From: Kribbella sp. CA-293567 | GTDB lineage: Bacteria; Actinomycetota; Actinomycetes; Propionibacteriales; Kribbellaceae | Length of the DNA: 64,000 bases | Assembly (NCBI RefSeq): GCF_027627575.1 | Contig: NZ_CP114065.1 | Span: forward strand, 3,906,001 to 3,970,000 | Reading direction: 5' to 3' | In this document: positions 1 through 7,331 of the stretch, in pieces | Layout: each line of letters starts with the position of its first letter | How positions within the stretch are numbered: position 1 is the stretch's first letter | The notes under the pieces: model-generated | Told to the model about the DNA's origin: nothing | The model's database searches: none | Seen by the model: only the letters and a program-made list of their open reading frames with translations | Program-made: the position numbers and the translations under genes

Positions 1-1006
1 TGCCGACGGCACCTGCCAGATGGGGGGTGAGGAAGACGTTGGGAAGATCGAGCAGCGGAGACTCCGGTGGCAGCGGCTCCGGATCGGTGACGTCCAGAAC
101 CGCGTCGAGTCGGCCCGAGACGCACTCCTGCTCCAGCGCGGCGGCGTCGACGATCCGCCCGCGAGCAGTGTTGATCAGGACCGAGCCGTCCTTCAGCAGC
201 CCCAGCAGGCGGGCGTCGACCAGGCCGACGGTCTCCGGCAGCAGCGGCGCGTGCACGCTCAGGATGTCGCTGCGGCTGAACAACGCGTCGAGCTCGACCA
301 GTTCGGCGCCCAGCTCGGCGGCCTCGGCCGCGCTCAGGTACGGATCACTGATCAGTACTTCGAGGTCGAACGCGCGCAGCCGCTCAGCGACCATCCGCCC
401 GATCCGGGACGCGCCGAGCAGGCCTACGACGCTGCCGTAGCTACCCGGAACGGCGCCCGGGTCCGGCCGTTTCCTGTTCTGCTTGTACTCCGCTCCGAGG
501 CGGAACGCGCGCTTGCCACTCAGCACGATCGTCGCCACCGTGAACTCGGCCACCGGCAGCGCGTTGGCCACCACGGCCGACGACACCTGGATCCCGCGCT
601 CGAAGGCGGCCGGATCGATGAACCCTTTGACCGAGCCAGCGGCGTGGACGATCGCCTTCAGTTTCGGCGCGACGGCGAGCACCTCCGGCGTGATCGAGGG
701 ACAGCCCCAGCCGGTGAGCAGCACGTCGACCTCGCCGAGCGCGGCCCGGATCGCCGGATCGTCGAGGAACGGGTTCCCGGCGTCCCCGCGGCGGTCGCCG
801 CCCGGACCGAGGGGCAGGACGGCCGCGACCAGTTCGAGCCGGTCGCGGACGGCGGGAACCAGAACACGGGCACGGCTGGACTCGTTCATCGCCAGCATGA
901 CCGTCGGCCGTTCGGTGGCGGCCGCGGTGGGAGCCGGGCCGGGCCGGGTGGCGGCTTCGGGCGTCGACTGGGCGGTGGAGGCGGACGGTTCGGAATCTGT
1001 GCGCAC
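1..1006 (-). CDS. D-isomer-specific 2-hydroxyacid dehydrogenase (3' end outside window)
   Basis: Partial gene: the C-terminal end runs off the left edge after about 335 codons. The family comprises cytoplasmic NAD(P)-dependent enzymes interconverting 2-keto acids and D-2-hydroxy acids. Visible features are a variant dinucleotide loop GLLGASRIG near residue 190, the acidic ISDPY strand about 20 residues later, and the catalytic Arg (NTARGRIVD), Glu (DVTDPEPLP) and His (LTPHLAG). The GTG start is chosen because a TAGCGT hexamer lies 6 nt upstream, as at other leaderless starts here, and an in-frame stop follows just upstream. An ATG at 897 would remove an Ala/Pro-rich N-terminus and is the alternative. 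The operator ahead of it suggests sugar-responsive control; the substrate cannot be told. Confidence 0.85.
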   Translation of the reverse strand, partial: MRTDSEPSASTAQSTPEAATRPGPAPTAAATERPTVMLAMNESSRARVLVPAVRDRLELVAAVLPLGPGGDRRGDAGNPFLDDPAIRAALGEVDVLLTGWGCPSITPEVLAVAPKLKAIVHAAGSVKGFIDPAAFERGIQVSSAVVANALPVAEFTVATIVLSGKRAFRLGAEYKQNRKRPDPGAVPGSYGSVVGLLGASRIGRMVAERLRAFDLEVLISDPYLSAAEAAELGAELVELDALFSRSDILSVHAPLLPETVGLVDARLLGLLKDGSVLINTARGRIVDAAALEQECVSGRLDAVLDVTDPEPLPPESPLLDLPNVFLTPHLAGAVG

Positions 1007-1012
1007 AGGAGC

Positions 1013-1031
1013 ACGCTAGCAAGCGCTTTCC
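1013..1031 (-). promoter_or_regulatory. -10 hexamer and LacI-type operator of the hydroxyacid dehydrogenase
   Basis: Read on the minus strand, GGAAAGCGCTTGC lies directly upstream of and abuts TAGCGT, which ends 6 nt before the GTG start. AAAGCGCTTT-type palindromes are the classic operators of LacI-family sugar regulators. The ten bases GGAAAGCGCT recur in the promoter of the sugar importer at 23635. The regulator itself is not identified. Confidence 0.5.
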
Positions 1032-1223
1032 CGAAATGCGCGTCCGAGGGCATGTCTGACTCCAACCGGACGCCCGGAGCAGCGAGTGCACGCGCGGGGG
1101 GAGGAACGGCGTGAGAAAGATCCCAGCGAGCGGAATTACCGCCCGGCGCGCTGACGTTGTTGAGGGAGAAGGCAGGATAGAGGGGCCGACCCGCCCTGAA
1201 GGCCACTGAGAAGGAGAACGACG

Positions 1224-2138
1224 ATGCTGCGACCGGACGACCTCTACGAGATCGTCGACGAGTCGGTGGCCACCGGCCCGGCGGCGGCGCCGAAGGTGCT
1301 GGTTCATTCGCTCGACGGGTTCATGGACGCCGGCCAAGCCGGCCGGATCACCGCCGACCACCTGCTCGAGGTGCTGGACAGCCGGCTGCTGGCGCGCTTC
1401 GACGTCGACCTCCTGCACGACTACCGGGCCCGCCGGCCCGAGGTGACGTTCGCCGAGGACCGGTTCATCGACTACAGCCCGCCGCAGCTCTCGCTGCACC
1501 TGCTCAAGGACGACGCCGGGGTCGAGTTCCTGCTGCTGGAGGGCGTCGAGCCCGACAACCACTGGAACCGCTTCGCCGGTGCGGTCCGGCAGCTGATCGA
1601 GCTGTACAACGTGACGCTCACCGTCGGGGTGCACGGGATCCCGATGGGCGTCCCGCACACCCGGCCGCTCGGCCTGACCTCCCACGCGACCCGGCCTGAG
1701 CTGGTCACGCGGTCGAACATCTGGGACGGCGAGATGCGCCTGCCGGCGAGCGCGGCGACGATGTTGCAGGTGCGCTTGGGCGAAGCCGGCAAGGATGCGA
1801 TGGGCTTCGCGGTCCACGTTCCGCACTACCTCGCCGAGAACCGCTTCCCCGGCGCAGCGCTGGCACTGGTCCACGCGGTCTCCGCCGCGACGGGCCTGCT
1901 GCTCCCCAGCAAGGCTCTGCTCGACGAGGCGGCCGTCACCGGCAAGCTGGTCGACGAGCAGGTCGAGGCGTCCGAGGACGCGGCCTCCGTGGTCAACGCC
2001 CTGGAGACGCAGTACGACGCCGCCGCGGGTTCGCTGAGCCGCGGCAGCCTGCTGGCCGGGTCCACCCCGTCTGCGGACGAGCTCGGCGCCGAGGTCGAGC
2101 AGTTCCTCGCCGAACTGAACCGCGAGGACGACAAGTAG
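1224..2138 (+). CDS. PAC2 (proteasome assembly chaperone 2) family protein
   Basis: 304-residue protein of the PAC2 family, common in actinobacteria next to the Pup-proteasome lineage; biochemical role unproven. The N-terminal half has the family's alternating strand/helix core, with VLVHSLDGFMDAGQA near residue 25, FLLLEGVEPDNHW near 100 and the conserved GIPMGVPHTRP stretch near 140. A charged helical tail follows, ending in EVEQFLAELNRE. There is no signal peptide or membrane segment, so it should be cytoplasmic. The start is an ATG with a GAAGGAGA Shine-Dalgarno. It stands alone and converges on the DoxX gene across a long hairpin. Confidence 0.8.
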   Translation: MLRPDDLYEIVDESVATGPAAAPKVLVHSLDGFMDAGQAGRITADHLLEVLDSRLLARFDVDLLHDYRARRPEVTFAEDRFIDYSPPQLSLHLLKDDAGVEFLLLEGVEPDNHWNRFAGAVRQLIELYNVTLTVGVHGIPMGVPHTRPLGLTSHATRPELVTRSNIWDGEMRLPASAATMLQVRLGEAGKDAMGFAVHVPHYLAENRFPGAALALVHAVSAATGLLLPSKALLDEAAVTGKLVDEQVEASEDAASVVNALETQYDAAAGSLSRGSLLAGSTPSADELGAEVEQFLAELNREDDK

Positions 2139-2151
2139 GTCTTCGGACAGC

Positions 2152-2199
2152 AAGCAGAAGGCGGCTGGTGCACCTAGGTGCGCCAGCCGCCTTCTGCTT
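2152..2199. terminator. Bidirectional terminator, 48-nt inverted repeat
   Basis: The 17-nt arms AAGCAGAAGGCGGCTGG and CCAGCCGCCTTCTGCTT are perfect complements. Inside them, apart from one opposed T/G pair, lies the self-complementary GCACC-TA-GGTGC. It sits between the convergent PAC2 and DoxX genes. There is no real U-tract on either side. Confidence 0.75.
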
Positions 2200-2206
2200 C
2201 CTCGGG

Positions 2207-2665
2207 TCAGGCAGAGACCCTGGCACGTCCCGCGGTACTGCGGTTGAGCGCGGCGTCCACACTGAGGCGGCCCGCGCCGACGGAGGCCAGCGTCAGGGCG
2301 AAGAGGCCGAGGACGACGACGAACTCCCAGCCGCCGTTCGCGACGAAGACGCCCTTCGACAGGTGCACGAACAGGAACGCGCCGGCCATGTCGAGGGCGA
2401 GCAGTACGCCGGCCACCGTGGTGAGGGCGCCGAAGACCAGAGCCACGCCGCCGATCAGCTCGACCCCGGCCGCGTAGTACGCCGAGAGGGTCGGGGCGGG
2501 GACGCCCATCTGGTCGAAGGCGGCGGCGGTCTTATCGAGACCGTTCGTGCTGAACTTCTGCCAGCCGTGGGCGATGAAGACGATGCCGAGGCCGACTCGG
2601 GCGATCAGCAGGACGATGTCCCGCGTGGCCTGGACGGGCCGGGTCAGCGTGCGGAGGGCGCTCAC
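2207..2665 (-). CDS. DoxX family membrane protein
   Basis: 152-residue integral membrane protein of the DoxX/DoxD-like family (four-helix bundle), linked in actinobacteria to redox or thiol stress. Helix 1 carries LLIARVGLGIVFIAHGWQK (near residue 20), with the family-typical GxxFxxHGxxK pattern. Helix 2 contains AAGVELIGGVALVFG, helix 3 LLALDMAGAFLFVH, and helix 4 FVVVLGLFALTLASVG. The GTG start is chosen over upstream ATGs because AGGAG precedes it by 6 nt and the protein then begins just before the first helix. A palindrome 24-45 bases upstream suggests repression by an unlinked regulator. Confidence 0.85.
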   Translation of the reverse strand: MSALRTLTRPVQATRDIVLLIARVGLGIVFIAHGWQKFSTNGLDKTAAAFDQMGVPAPTLSAYYAAGVELIGGVALVFGALTTVAGVLLALDMAGAFLFVHLSKGVFVANGGWEFVVVLGLFALTLASVGAGRLSVDAALNRSTAGRARVSA

Positions 2666-2688
2666 AGCTACTCCTGTCAGTCGTGCGT

Positions 2689-2710
2689 TTGATGATTGAA
2701 CGCTCATCAA
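2689..2710 (-). promoter_or_regulatory. Candidate operator upstream of the DoxX gene
   Basis: Perfect inverted repeat TTGATGA-N8-TCATCAA in an otherwise very GC-rich setting, just upstream of the DoxX ribosome binding site. Its size suits a dimeric repressor of the MarR or TetR type. No cognate regulator gene is adjacent. Confidence 0.45.
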
Positions 2711-2832
2711 CATACCCGGTGTCACCGAAAGCTCACCGAAAACCGCTCGATGAGGGGAACCACACACCCGTACTTCGTGCCGCCCACCGCCCGGATCGCC
2801 CAGGGGAGGCGCGGAAGCTGTCAGGATGAGAC

Positions 2833-3681
2833 ATGCCCGAGTCCCTGGAGGATCTGGTCGAGCTGCTCGACCTGGAGAAGATCGACCCCGACCTGTTCCG
2901 GGGCCGTCAGCCGCAGACGTCCGCGCAGCGCGTGTTCGGCGGGCAGGTGCTCGGCCAGGCGCTGGCCGCCGCGAGCCGCACGGTCGGGCCTGATCGGGTC
3001 GTGCACTCGCTGCACGGCTATTTCCTGCGTCCGGGCGACACGTCCGTGCCGATCGAGTACCACCCCGAGCTGATCCGTGACGGCCGGTCGTTCAGCAGCC
3101 GCCGGGTGGTCGCGTCGCAACGCGGTAAGACGATCTTCTACATGTCCGCGTCGTTCCAGGTGCCGGAGCCGGGGCTGGACCACTCCGATCCGATGCCGGG
3201 TGACCTGGTGCCACCGGACGAGGCGCCGACGCTCGCGTCGGTGTTCGAGGCGGCGAGCGGGCGCAAGGCCGAGGACTGGAACAAGGAGTGGGCCGCGCTC
3301 GACGTCCGGCTGGCCGGGCTGACCGGCAGGCAGTTCTGGATCAGGGCCGCAGGCAAGCTTTCCGACGACCAGGCCTTGCACGCCTGCGTTCTGGCGTACG
3401 CCAGTGACCTGACGTTGCTGGGGGCAAGCTTGCTGCCGCACGGCATCATCATCGGCGACCGGCGGATCCAGCCGGCCTCGATCGACCACGCGCTGTGGTT
3501 CCACCGCGCCTTCCGGGCCGACGAGTGGCTGCTGTACGACCAGGCCTCGCCGTCGGCGTCGGGAGCGCGTGGGTTCGCCACCGGGCGGCTGTTCAGTCAG
3601 GACGGCCGGCTGGTCGCCTCGGTCGCGCAGGAGGGCCTGATCCGGCCGATCGGTCTGGAACTGGACGAGGAAAAGGATTGA
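2833..3681 (+). CDS. tesB: Acyl-CoA thioesterase II
   Basis: 282-residue TesB-type double-hotdog thioesterase hydrolysing acyl-CoA to free acid and CoA in the cytoplasm. The N-terminal hotdog has the hallmark RVFGGQVLGQAL near residue 35 and HSLHGYFLRPGD near 58. The C-terminal hotdog has LAYASDLTLLG, with the catalytic Asp, and ends with VASVAQEGLIRP, carrying the Gln of the Asp/Thr-Ser/Gln network. Length matches the family (about 285). Start is ATG with AGGA upstream. It stands directly before the threonyl-tRNA synthetase leader, and the leader promoter begins within 10 nt of its stop. Nearby lipid genes (5.1-10.9 kb) suggest a shared fatty-acid context. Confidence 0.9.
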   Translation: MPESLEDLVELLDLEKIDPDLFRGRQPQTSAQRVFGGQVLGQALAAASRTVGPDRVVHSLHGYFLRPGDTSVPIEYHPELIRDGRSFSSRRVVASQRGKTIFYMSASFQVPEPGLDHSDPMPGDLVPPDEAPTLASVFEAASGRKAEDWNKEWAALDVRLAGLTGRQFWIRAAGKLSDDQALHACVLAYASDLTLLGASLLPHGIIIGDRRIQPASIDHALWFHRAFRADEWLLYDQASPSASGARGFATGRLFSQDGRLVASVAQEGLIRPIGLELDEEKD

Positions 3682-3690
3682 CCGGTCTGC

Positions 3691-3696
3691 TAGTTT
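3691..3696 (+). promoter_or_regulatory. -10 hexamer of the thrS leader transcript
   Basis: TAGTTT ends 7 nt before the GTG of the leader peptide, placing the transcription start at or next to that GTG (leaderless). No convincing -35 box is seen. Confidence 0.5.
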
Positions 3697-3703
3697 GGGT
3701 GCT

Positions 3704-3757
3704 GTGAACCAGCGCTCAGTGCAGACGACAACGCCGAGGTACGTCCCGGCGCGCTGA
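3704..3757 (+). CDS. Threonine-rich leader peptide of a thrS attenuator
   Basis: 17-codon reading frame MNQRSVQTTTPRYVPAR with three consecutive threonine codons (ACG ACA ACG), 93 nt upstream of the synthetase start. A ribosome short of charged tRNA-Thr would stall on these codons and change the folding of the following RNA, as in classical ribosome-dependent attenuation. It appears leaderless (TAGTTT hexamer 7 nt before GTG). Position, composition and the two hairpins that follow all point the same way; expression is not shown. Confidence 0.75.
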   Translation: MNQRSVQTTTPRYVPAR

Positions 3758-3776
3758 CAGCTGACTGTCGAGTTTT

Positions 3777-3808
3777 CGAAGCCCCGGGGCGAGTGCCCCG
3801 GGGCTTCG
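3777..3808 (+). terminator. Attenuator hairpin of the thrS leader
   Basis: Perfect 14-bp stem CGAAGCCCCGGGGC / GCCCCGGGGCTTCG with a GAGT loop, 19 nt after the leader-peptide stop. It lacks a U-tract, as many actinobacterial hairpins do. A second, weaker stem follows: GTGGAC (3813-3818) can pair with GTCCAC (3843-3848), overlapping the GAGGAG ribosome binding site (3838-3843). Control could therefore act on transcription, on translation, or on both. Confidence 0.65.
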
Positions 3809-3850
3809 CCATGTGGACACTCGCCTCCTTGACGACTGAGGAGTCCACCC

Positions 3851-5137
3851 ATGTACGACCACCGCAAGCTCGGCCGGGAACTCGGCCTGTTCGACTCCGA
3901 CCCGCTGATCGGTGCGGGTCTCCCGTACTGGCTGCCGGCCGGCGCCGCTATCCGGCAGGCGTTGGAGCGCTACGTCGCCGAGGTCGAGCGAAGAGCCGGC
4001 TACCAGCAGGTCTATTCGCCGGTGATCGGCAAACGCGAGCTCTACGAGATCTCCGGCCACTGGTCGAAGTACAGCGAGGACATGTACCCGCCGATGTCGG
4101 TCGGCGGGGAGGAGGTCGTACTGCGGCCGAGCCTGTGCCCGCACCACGCGCTGATGTTCCGGTCGCGGGCGCACAGCTACCGCGAGCTGCCGCTGCGGAT
4201 GTCGGAGCTCGGCGGTCAGTACCGGTCGGAGCTGTCCGGCGTACTGGGTGGGTTGACCAGGGTCCGGGCGATGCAGCTGAACGACGGGCACATCTTCTGC
4301 CGGCTCGACCAGGTCGCGGACGAGGCACTGGCCGCGCTGGAGCTGATCAAGCGGGCGCATCGCGATCTGGGGATCAGCGCTTCGGGGTACGTGTTGTCGC
4401 TGCCTGCTGAGGATGCGGGCTTCGGTGATCCGTCCAGCAAGTACGTCGGGGACGCGGAGAGTTGGTTGCTGGCGGCCGACCTGCTGCGCGACGTACTGGA
4501 GAAGGCGGGGCTCGCGTTCGTGGAAGCGCCCGGTGAGGCGGCGTTCTACGGGCCGAAGATCGACATCCAGATCGAGGACTCGGCGGGGCGCGAGTCGACC
4601 CTGTCCACCATCCAGGTCGACTTCCACCAGCCGGCCGCGTTCGGGCTGGAGTACATGGGGGCCGATGGCAACAAGCATCGGCCGGTGATGATCCATCGCG
4701 CGATCGTCGGCAGTATCGAGCGCGCCGTCGCACACCTGATCGAGGTGCACGGGGGTGCCTTCCCTGCCTGGCTGGCGCCCGTGCAGCTCGTCGTCCTGCC
4801 GATCTCCGACGACGAGGAGAAGCTTGCCGCCGAGGTCGCGCGCCGGGCGGTGGACCGCGGCCTGCGGGCCGAGCTCGCGCATGCGGACGAGGGCACCCTG
4901 GGCGCGCGCATCCGCGAGAACCGGCTGGCGCCGTACCAGGCGGTCGTCGGTGCTCGCGAAGCCGCCGACGGCGCCATCGCGCTGCGGCTCCGCGACGGGA
5001 AGCAGTTGCCACCGCTCCCGATCGCCGAAGCCCTCGACCAACTTGCCGCGGAGTGCGACCCGCTCCGTCCCGAGCGACAGGTCGTCGAGGATCAACCGCG
5101 GGTCAGCGCGGCTGGAGCTGGCCGATCAGGTGGGTGA
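3851..5137 (+). CDS. thrS: Short threonyl-tRNA synthetase lacking TGS and editing domains
   Basis: 428-residue class II synthetase that would charge tRNA-Thr. Normal bacterial ThrRS has about 640 residues; here the N-terminal TGS and editing domains are missing and the protein starts at the catalytic core (motif 1 region LPYWLPAGAAIRQ). Residues corresponding to the three zinc ligands remain: Cys in RPSLCPHH, His in NDGHIFC and His in VMIHRAIVGS. Motif 3 reads HRAIVGSIER. The C-terminal anticodon-binding domain starts near LAPVQLVVLPI. Without editing it may mischarge Ser, so it may be a backup or inhibitor-resistant paralogue; a full-length copy elsewhere is expected. Its 3' end overlaps the convergent MaoC gene by 35 bp. 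Confidence 0.85.
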   Translation: MYDHRKLGRELGLFDSDPLIGAGLPYWLPAGAAIRQALERYVAEVERRAGYQQVYSPVIGKRELYEISGHWSKYSEDMYPPMSVGGEEVVLRPSLCPHHALMFRSRAHSYRELPLRMSELGGQYRSELSGVLGGLTRVRAMQLNDGHIFCRLDQVADEALAALELIKRAHRDLGISASGYVLSLPAEDAGFGDPSSKYVGDAESWLLAADLLRDVLEKAGLAFVEAPGEAAFYGPKIDIQIEDSAGRESTLSTIQVDFHQPAAFGLEYMGADGNKHRPVMIHRAIVGSIERAVAHLIEVHGGAFPAWLAPVQLVVLPISDDEEKLAAEVARRAVDRGLRAELAHADEGTLGARIRENRLAPYQAVVGAREAADGAIALRLRDGKQLPPLPIAEALDQLAAECDPLRPERQVVEDQPRVSAAGAGRSGG

Positions 5138-5960
5138 CTGACTGGTCCTGGCTGTAGAGGGCGAAGTCGACCACGTCACCGGTACGGCGGTGCGCGAAGG
5201 TCGCTTGGGAAGGCAGCAGGACCGGCTTACGGAAGTCGACGCGGACCGTGTAGGCGTCCGGCAGGCCGCCGGCGCGCTGGATGGATGCCAGCGCGGCGGC
5301 CTTCGTCCACATGCCGTGCGCGATCTGCCGGGGAAAGCCGAACGCCTGCGCGGTGAGCTTGAACAGGTGGATCGGGTTGCGATCGCCGGAGGCAGCGGCG
5401 TACCGGCGGCCGAGGTTGCCCCGCAGGTCCCAGACGGCGGTCGGGCTGATGCCCGGGTCGGGGAGCAGGTCGGAGTGGGCCGTCGGGGTGCCGGCGGAGC
5501 GGCTCAGCAGGGTCGTCGAGTCGGTCCAGACCACCTCGTCGTCCACCGTCACCGAACTGACGATGTCGAAGACGGTGCCCTTCGGGTGCGGGCGCTCGGC
5601 GGTGCTGTGCACGCTGATCGCGAGCTCGGCGTGCATCGGCAGCGGCTGGTGCTGGGTGATCGTGTTGGCCAGATGCACGATGCCCATCGGCTTGTACGGG
5701 AACGACGGGTCAGACATCAGATCCAGGTGCAGCGGGAAGGCGAGCACATGGGGATAGGTGACCGGCAGCGCGGGGCCGGCGCTGAAACCCGTCACCTCCC
5801 GGTACGCCGTGAGGTGGTCCTGGTCGACCCCCGTCCGCGGCAGCTCCAGGGTCAGCCCGTCGGTGCCCGGCTCGTACTCCGCTTTGCGCAGCGTGGCCTT
5901 CACCGTCCGCGCGTAGAGCGACCCGAGGCCCGGGGAATCGTCGTACCGGCGAGTGGGCAT
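5103..5960 (-). CDS. MaoC-like (R)-specific enoyl-CoA hydratase / 3-hydroxyacyl dehydratase
   Basis: 285-residue protein made of two hotdog halves, the C-terminal one with the hydratase-2 signature (SGDRNPIHLF near residue 193, then GFPRQIAHGMW). The Asp and His of that motif are the catalytic pair. It interconverts enoyl- and (R)-3-hydroxyacyl-CoA. Order and orientation with the FabG and thiolase genes mirror the mycobacterial htdX-fabG4-fadA2 neighbourhood, so it is probably the HtdX counterpart. Only 1 nt separates it from the FabG stop, indicating one operon transcribed leftward from the TetR gene. Confidence 0.85.
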   Translation of the reverse strand: MPTRRYDDSPGLGSLYARTVKATLRKAEYEPGTDGLTLELPRTGVDQDHLTAYREVTGFSAGPALPVTYPHVLAFPLHLDLMSDPSFPYKPMGIVHLANTITQHQPLPMHAELAISVHSTAERPHPKGTVFDIVSSVTVDDEVVWTDSTTLLSRSAGTPTAHSDLLPDPGISPTAVWDLRGNLGRRYAAASGDRNPIHLFKLTAQAFGFPRQIAHGMWTKAAALASIQRAGGLPDAYTVRVDFRKPVLLPSQATFAHRRTGDVVDFALYSQDQSVTHLIGQLQPR

Positions 5961-5961
5961 C

Positions 5962-7305
5962 TCAGGCGCCGAGCATGCTCTGGCCGCAGACGCGGACCAC
6001 GTTGCCGGTGACGCCCGCCGACGCGGGGTCGGCGAACCAGGCGATCGTCTCGGCGACGTCGATCGGCTGCCCGCCCTGCTGCAGCGAGTTGACCCGGCGG
6101 CCGACCTCGCGGATCGCGAACGGGACCTTGGCGGTCATCTCGGTCTCGATGAAACCGGGCGCGACCGCGTTGATCCGGATGTTGCGGTCGGCCAGCCGCG
6201 GCGCCAGCGCCTGGACCAGGCCGATCACGCCGGCCTTGGAGGTGGCGTAGTTGGTCTGGCCGTTGTTGCCCGCGATACCGGCGATCGAGGCGACGCCGAT
6301 CACCGACGCGCCGTCGTTCAGCCCGCCGGACTCCAGCAGGTGCGCGGTGATCCGCTCGGGCGCCCGCAGGTTGACGTCGAGGACGGCGTCCCAGGCGTCG
6401 GTGCGCATGTTGGCCAGGCGCTTGTCGCGGGTGATCCCGGCGTTGTGGACGACGATGTCGAGCCCGCCGAGCTCGGCGCCGGCGGCCGCGATCCGTTGCG
6501 GGGCGTCGATCGCGGTCACGTCGAGCAGCAGTTCGCTGCCGCCGATCCTGCTGATCACCTTGCGCAGGTCGTTCGCGTTCTGCGGTACGTCGACGCCCAG
6601 CACGGTCGCGCCGTCGCGGGCCAGCGTGTCGGCGATCGCGGCGCCGATACCGCGGGCCGCGCCGGTGACCAGGGCGACCTTGCCGGCCAGGGGAGCGGCG
6701 GGGTCGTTACCGGCCAGCGGGCCGGTGCCGATCCGGGCGACCTGGCCGTCGACGTACGCCGACTTGGGGGAGAGGAAGAAGCGCAGGGTCGAGTCGAGCT
6801 GCTCGTGGGCGTTCGGCGCGACGTACACGAGGTTGACGGTGGCGCCGCGCTTGACCTCCTTGCCGAGCGACCTGGTGAAGCCCTCGAGCGCGCGCTGCGC
6901 GATCTGCTGCTCCGGCGTCGCGGCGAGCTCCGGCGTCCGGCCGACCACGATCACGCGGCCGGCGGCGCCGAGCTGGCGGATGACGGGGGAGAAGAAGCGC
7001 TGCAGCGAGCTGAGGTCGGCGGTCGAGGTCGCGCCGGTGGCGTCGAAGACGAGGGCCTTCGGGCGCAACGTGCTCGACGCGACGCCTTCGGCCGCCGTAC
7101 TGAAGGAGGCGCCGATGTCGCGCAGCAAGGCCTGGATCGCCTTGCCCGCGTCGGTCTCGGTGATGGCCCCGAAGACCACCTGGCCGTCGATCACGGCCGA
7201 GCCCTCGGTCCAGCGCGGCAGCGGCGCCGGGTCGGGGAGGCCGAGGTTCTTCACCAGCGCGCGGCCCAGCGGCGTACGGGTGAAGGTCTGGTAGCGATCC
7301 GTCAT
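5962..7305 (-). CDS. fabG: High-molecular-weight 3-oxoacyl reductase (FabG4-like)
   Basis: 447 residues, nearly twice a standard FabG. A degenerate N-terminal Rossmann domain (residues 1 to about 200, with KALVFDATGATS) is followed by a complete short-chain dehydrogenase domain. The latter shows VTGAARGIG (about residue 215), VHNAGITRD, a Ser in GVASIAGIAG and the YATSK active-site pair. This architecture matches the mycobacterial HMW FabG4, which reduces 3-oxoacyl-CoA with NADH. Start: ATG with a GAGGAG Shine-Dalgarno; an in-frame ATG eight codons upstream is possible. It lies between the thiolase and MaoC genes. Confidence 0.88.
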   Translation of the reverse strand: MTDRYQTFTRTPLGRALVKNLGLPDPAPLPRWTEGSAVIDGQVVFGAITETDAGKAIQALLRDIGASFSTAAEGVASSTLRPKALVFDATGATSTADLSSLQRFFSPVIRQLGAAGRVIVVGRTPELAATPEQQIAQRALEGFTRSLGKEVKRGATVNLVYVAPNAHEQLDSTLRFFLSPKSAYVDGQVARIGTGPLAGNDPAAPLAGKVALVTGAARGIGAAIADTLARDGATVLGVDVPQNANDLRKVISRIGGSELLLDVTAIDAPQRIAAAGAELGGLDIVVHNAGITRDKRLANMRTDAWDAVLDVNLRAPERITAHLLESGGLNDGASVIGVASIAGIAGNNGQTNYATSKAGVIGLVQALAPRLADRNIRINAVAPGFIETEMTAKVPFAIREVGRRVNSLQQGGQPIDVAETIAWFADPASAGVTGNVVRVCGQSMLGA

Positions 7306-7331
7306 CTTCGGTTTGCTCCTCGTCATCAAAA

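Noticed and set aside
441-2153. Long minus-strand open frame antisense to the PAC2 gene
   Set aside because: Arg/Gln/Val-rich low-complexity translation typical of antisense frames in GC-rich DNA; the plus-strand frame has real homology and a ribosome binding site.
3678-3683. TTGACC as -35 box for the thrS leader promoter
   Set aside because: Only 7 bp from the TAGTTT hexamer, far from the 16-19 bp needed.
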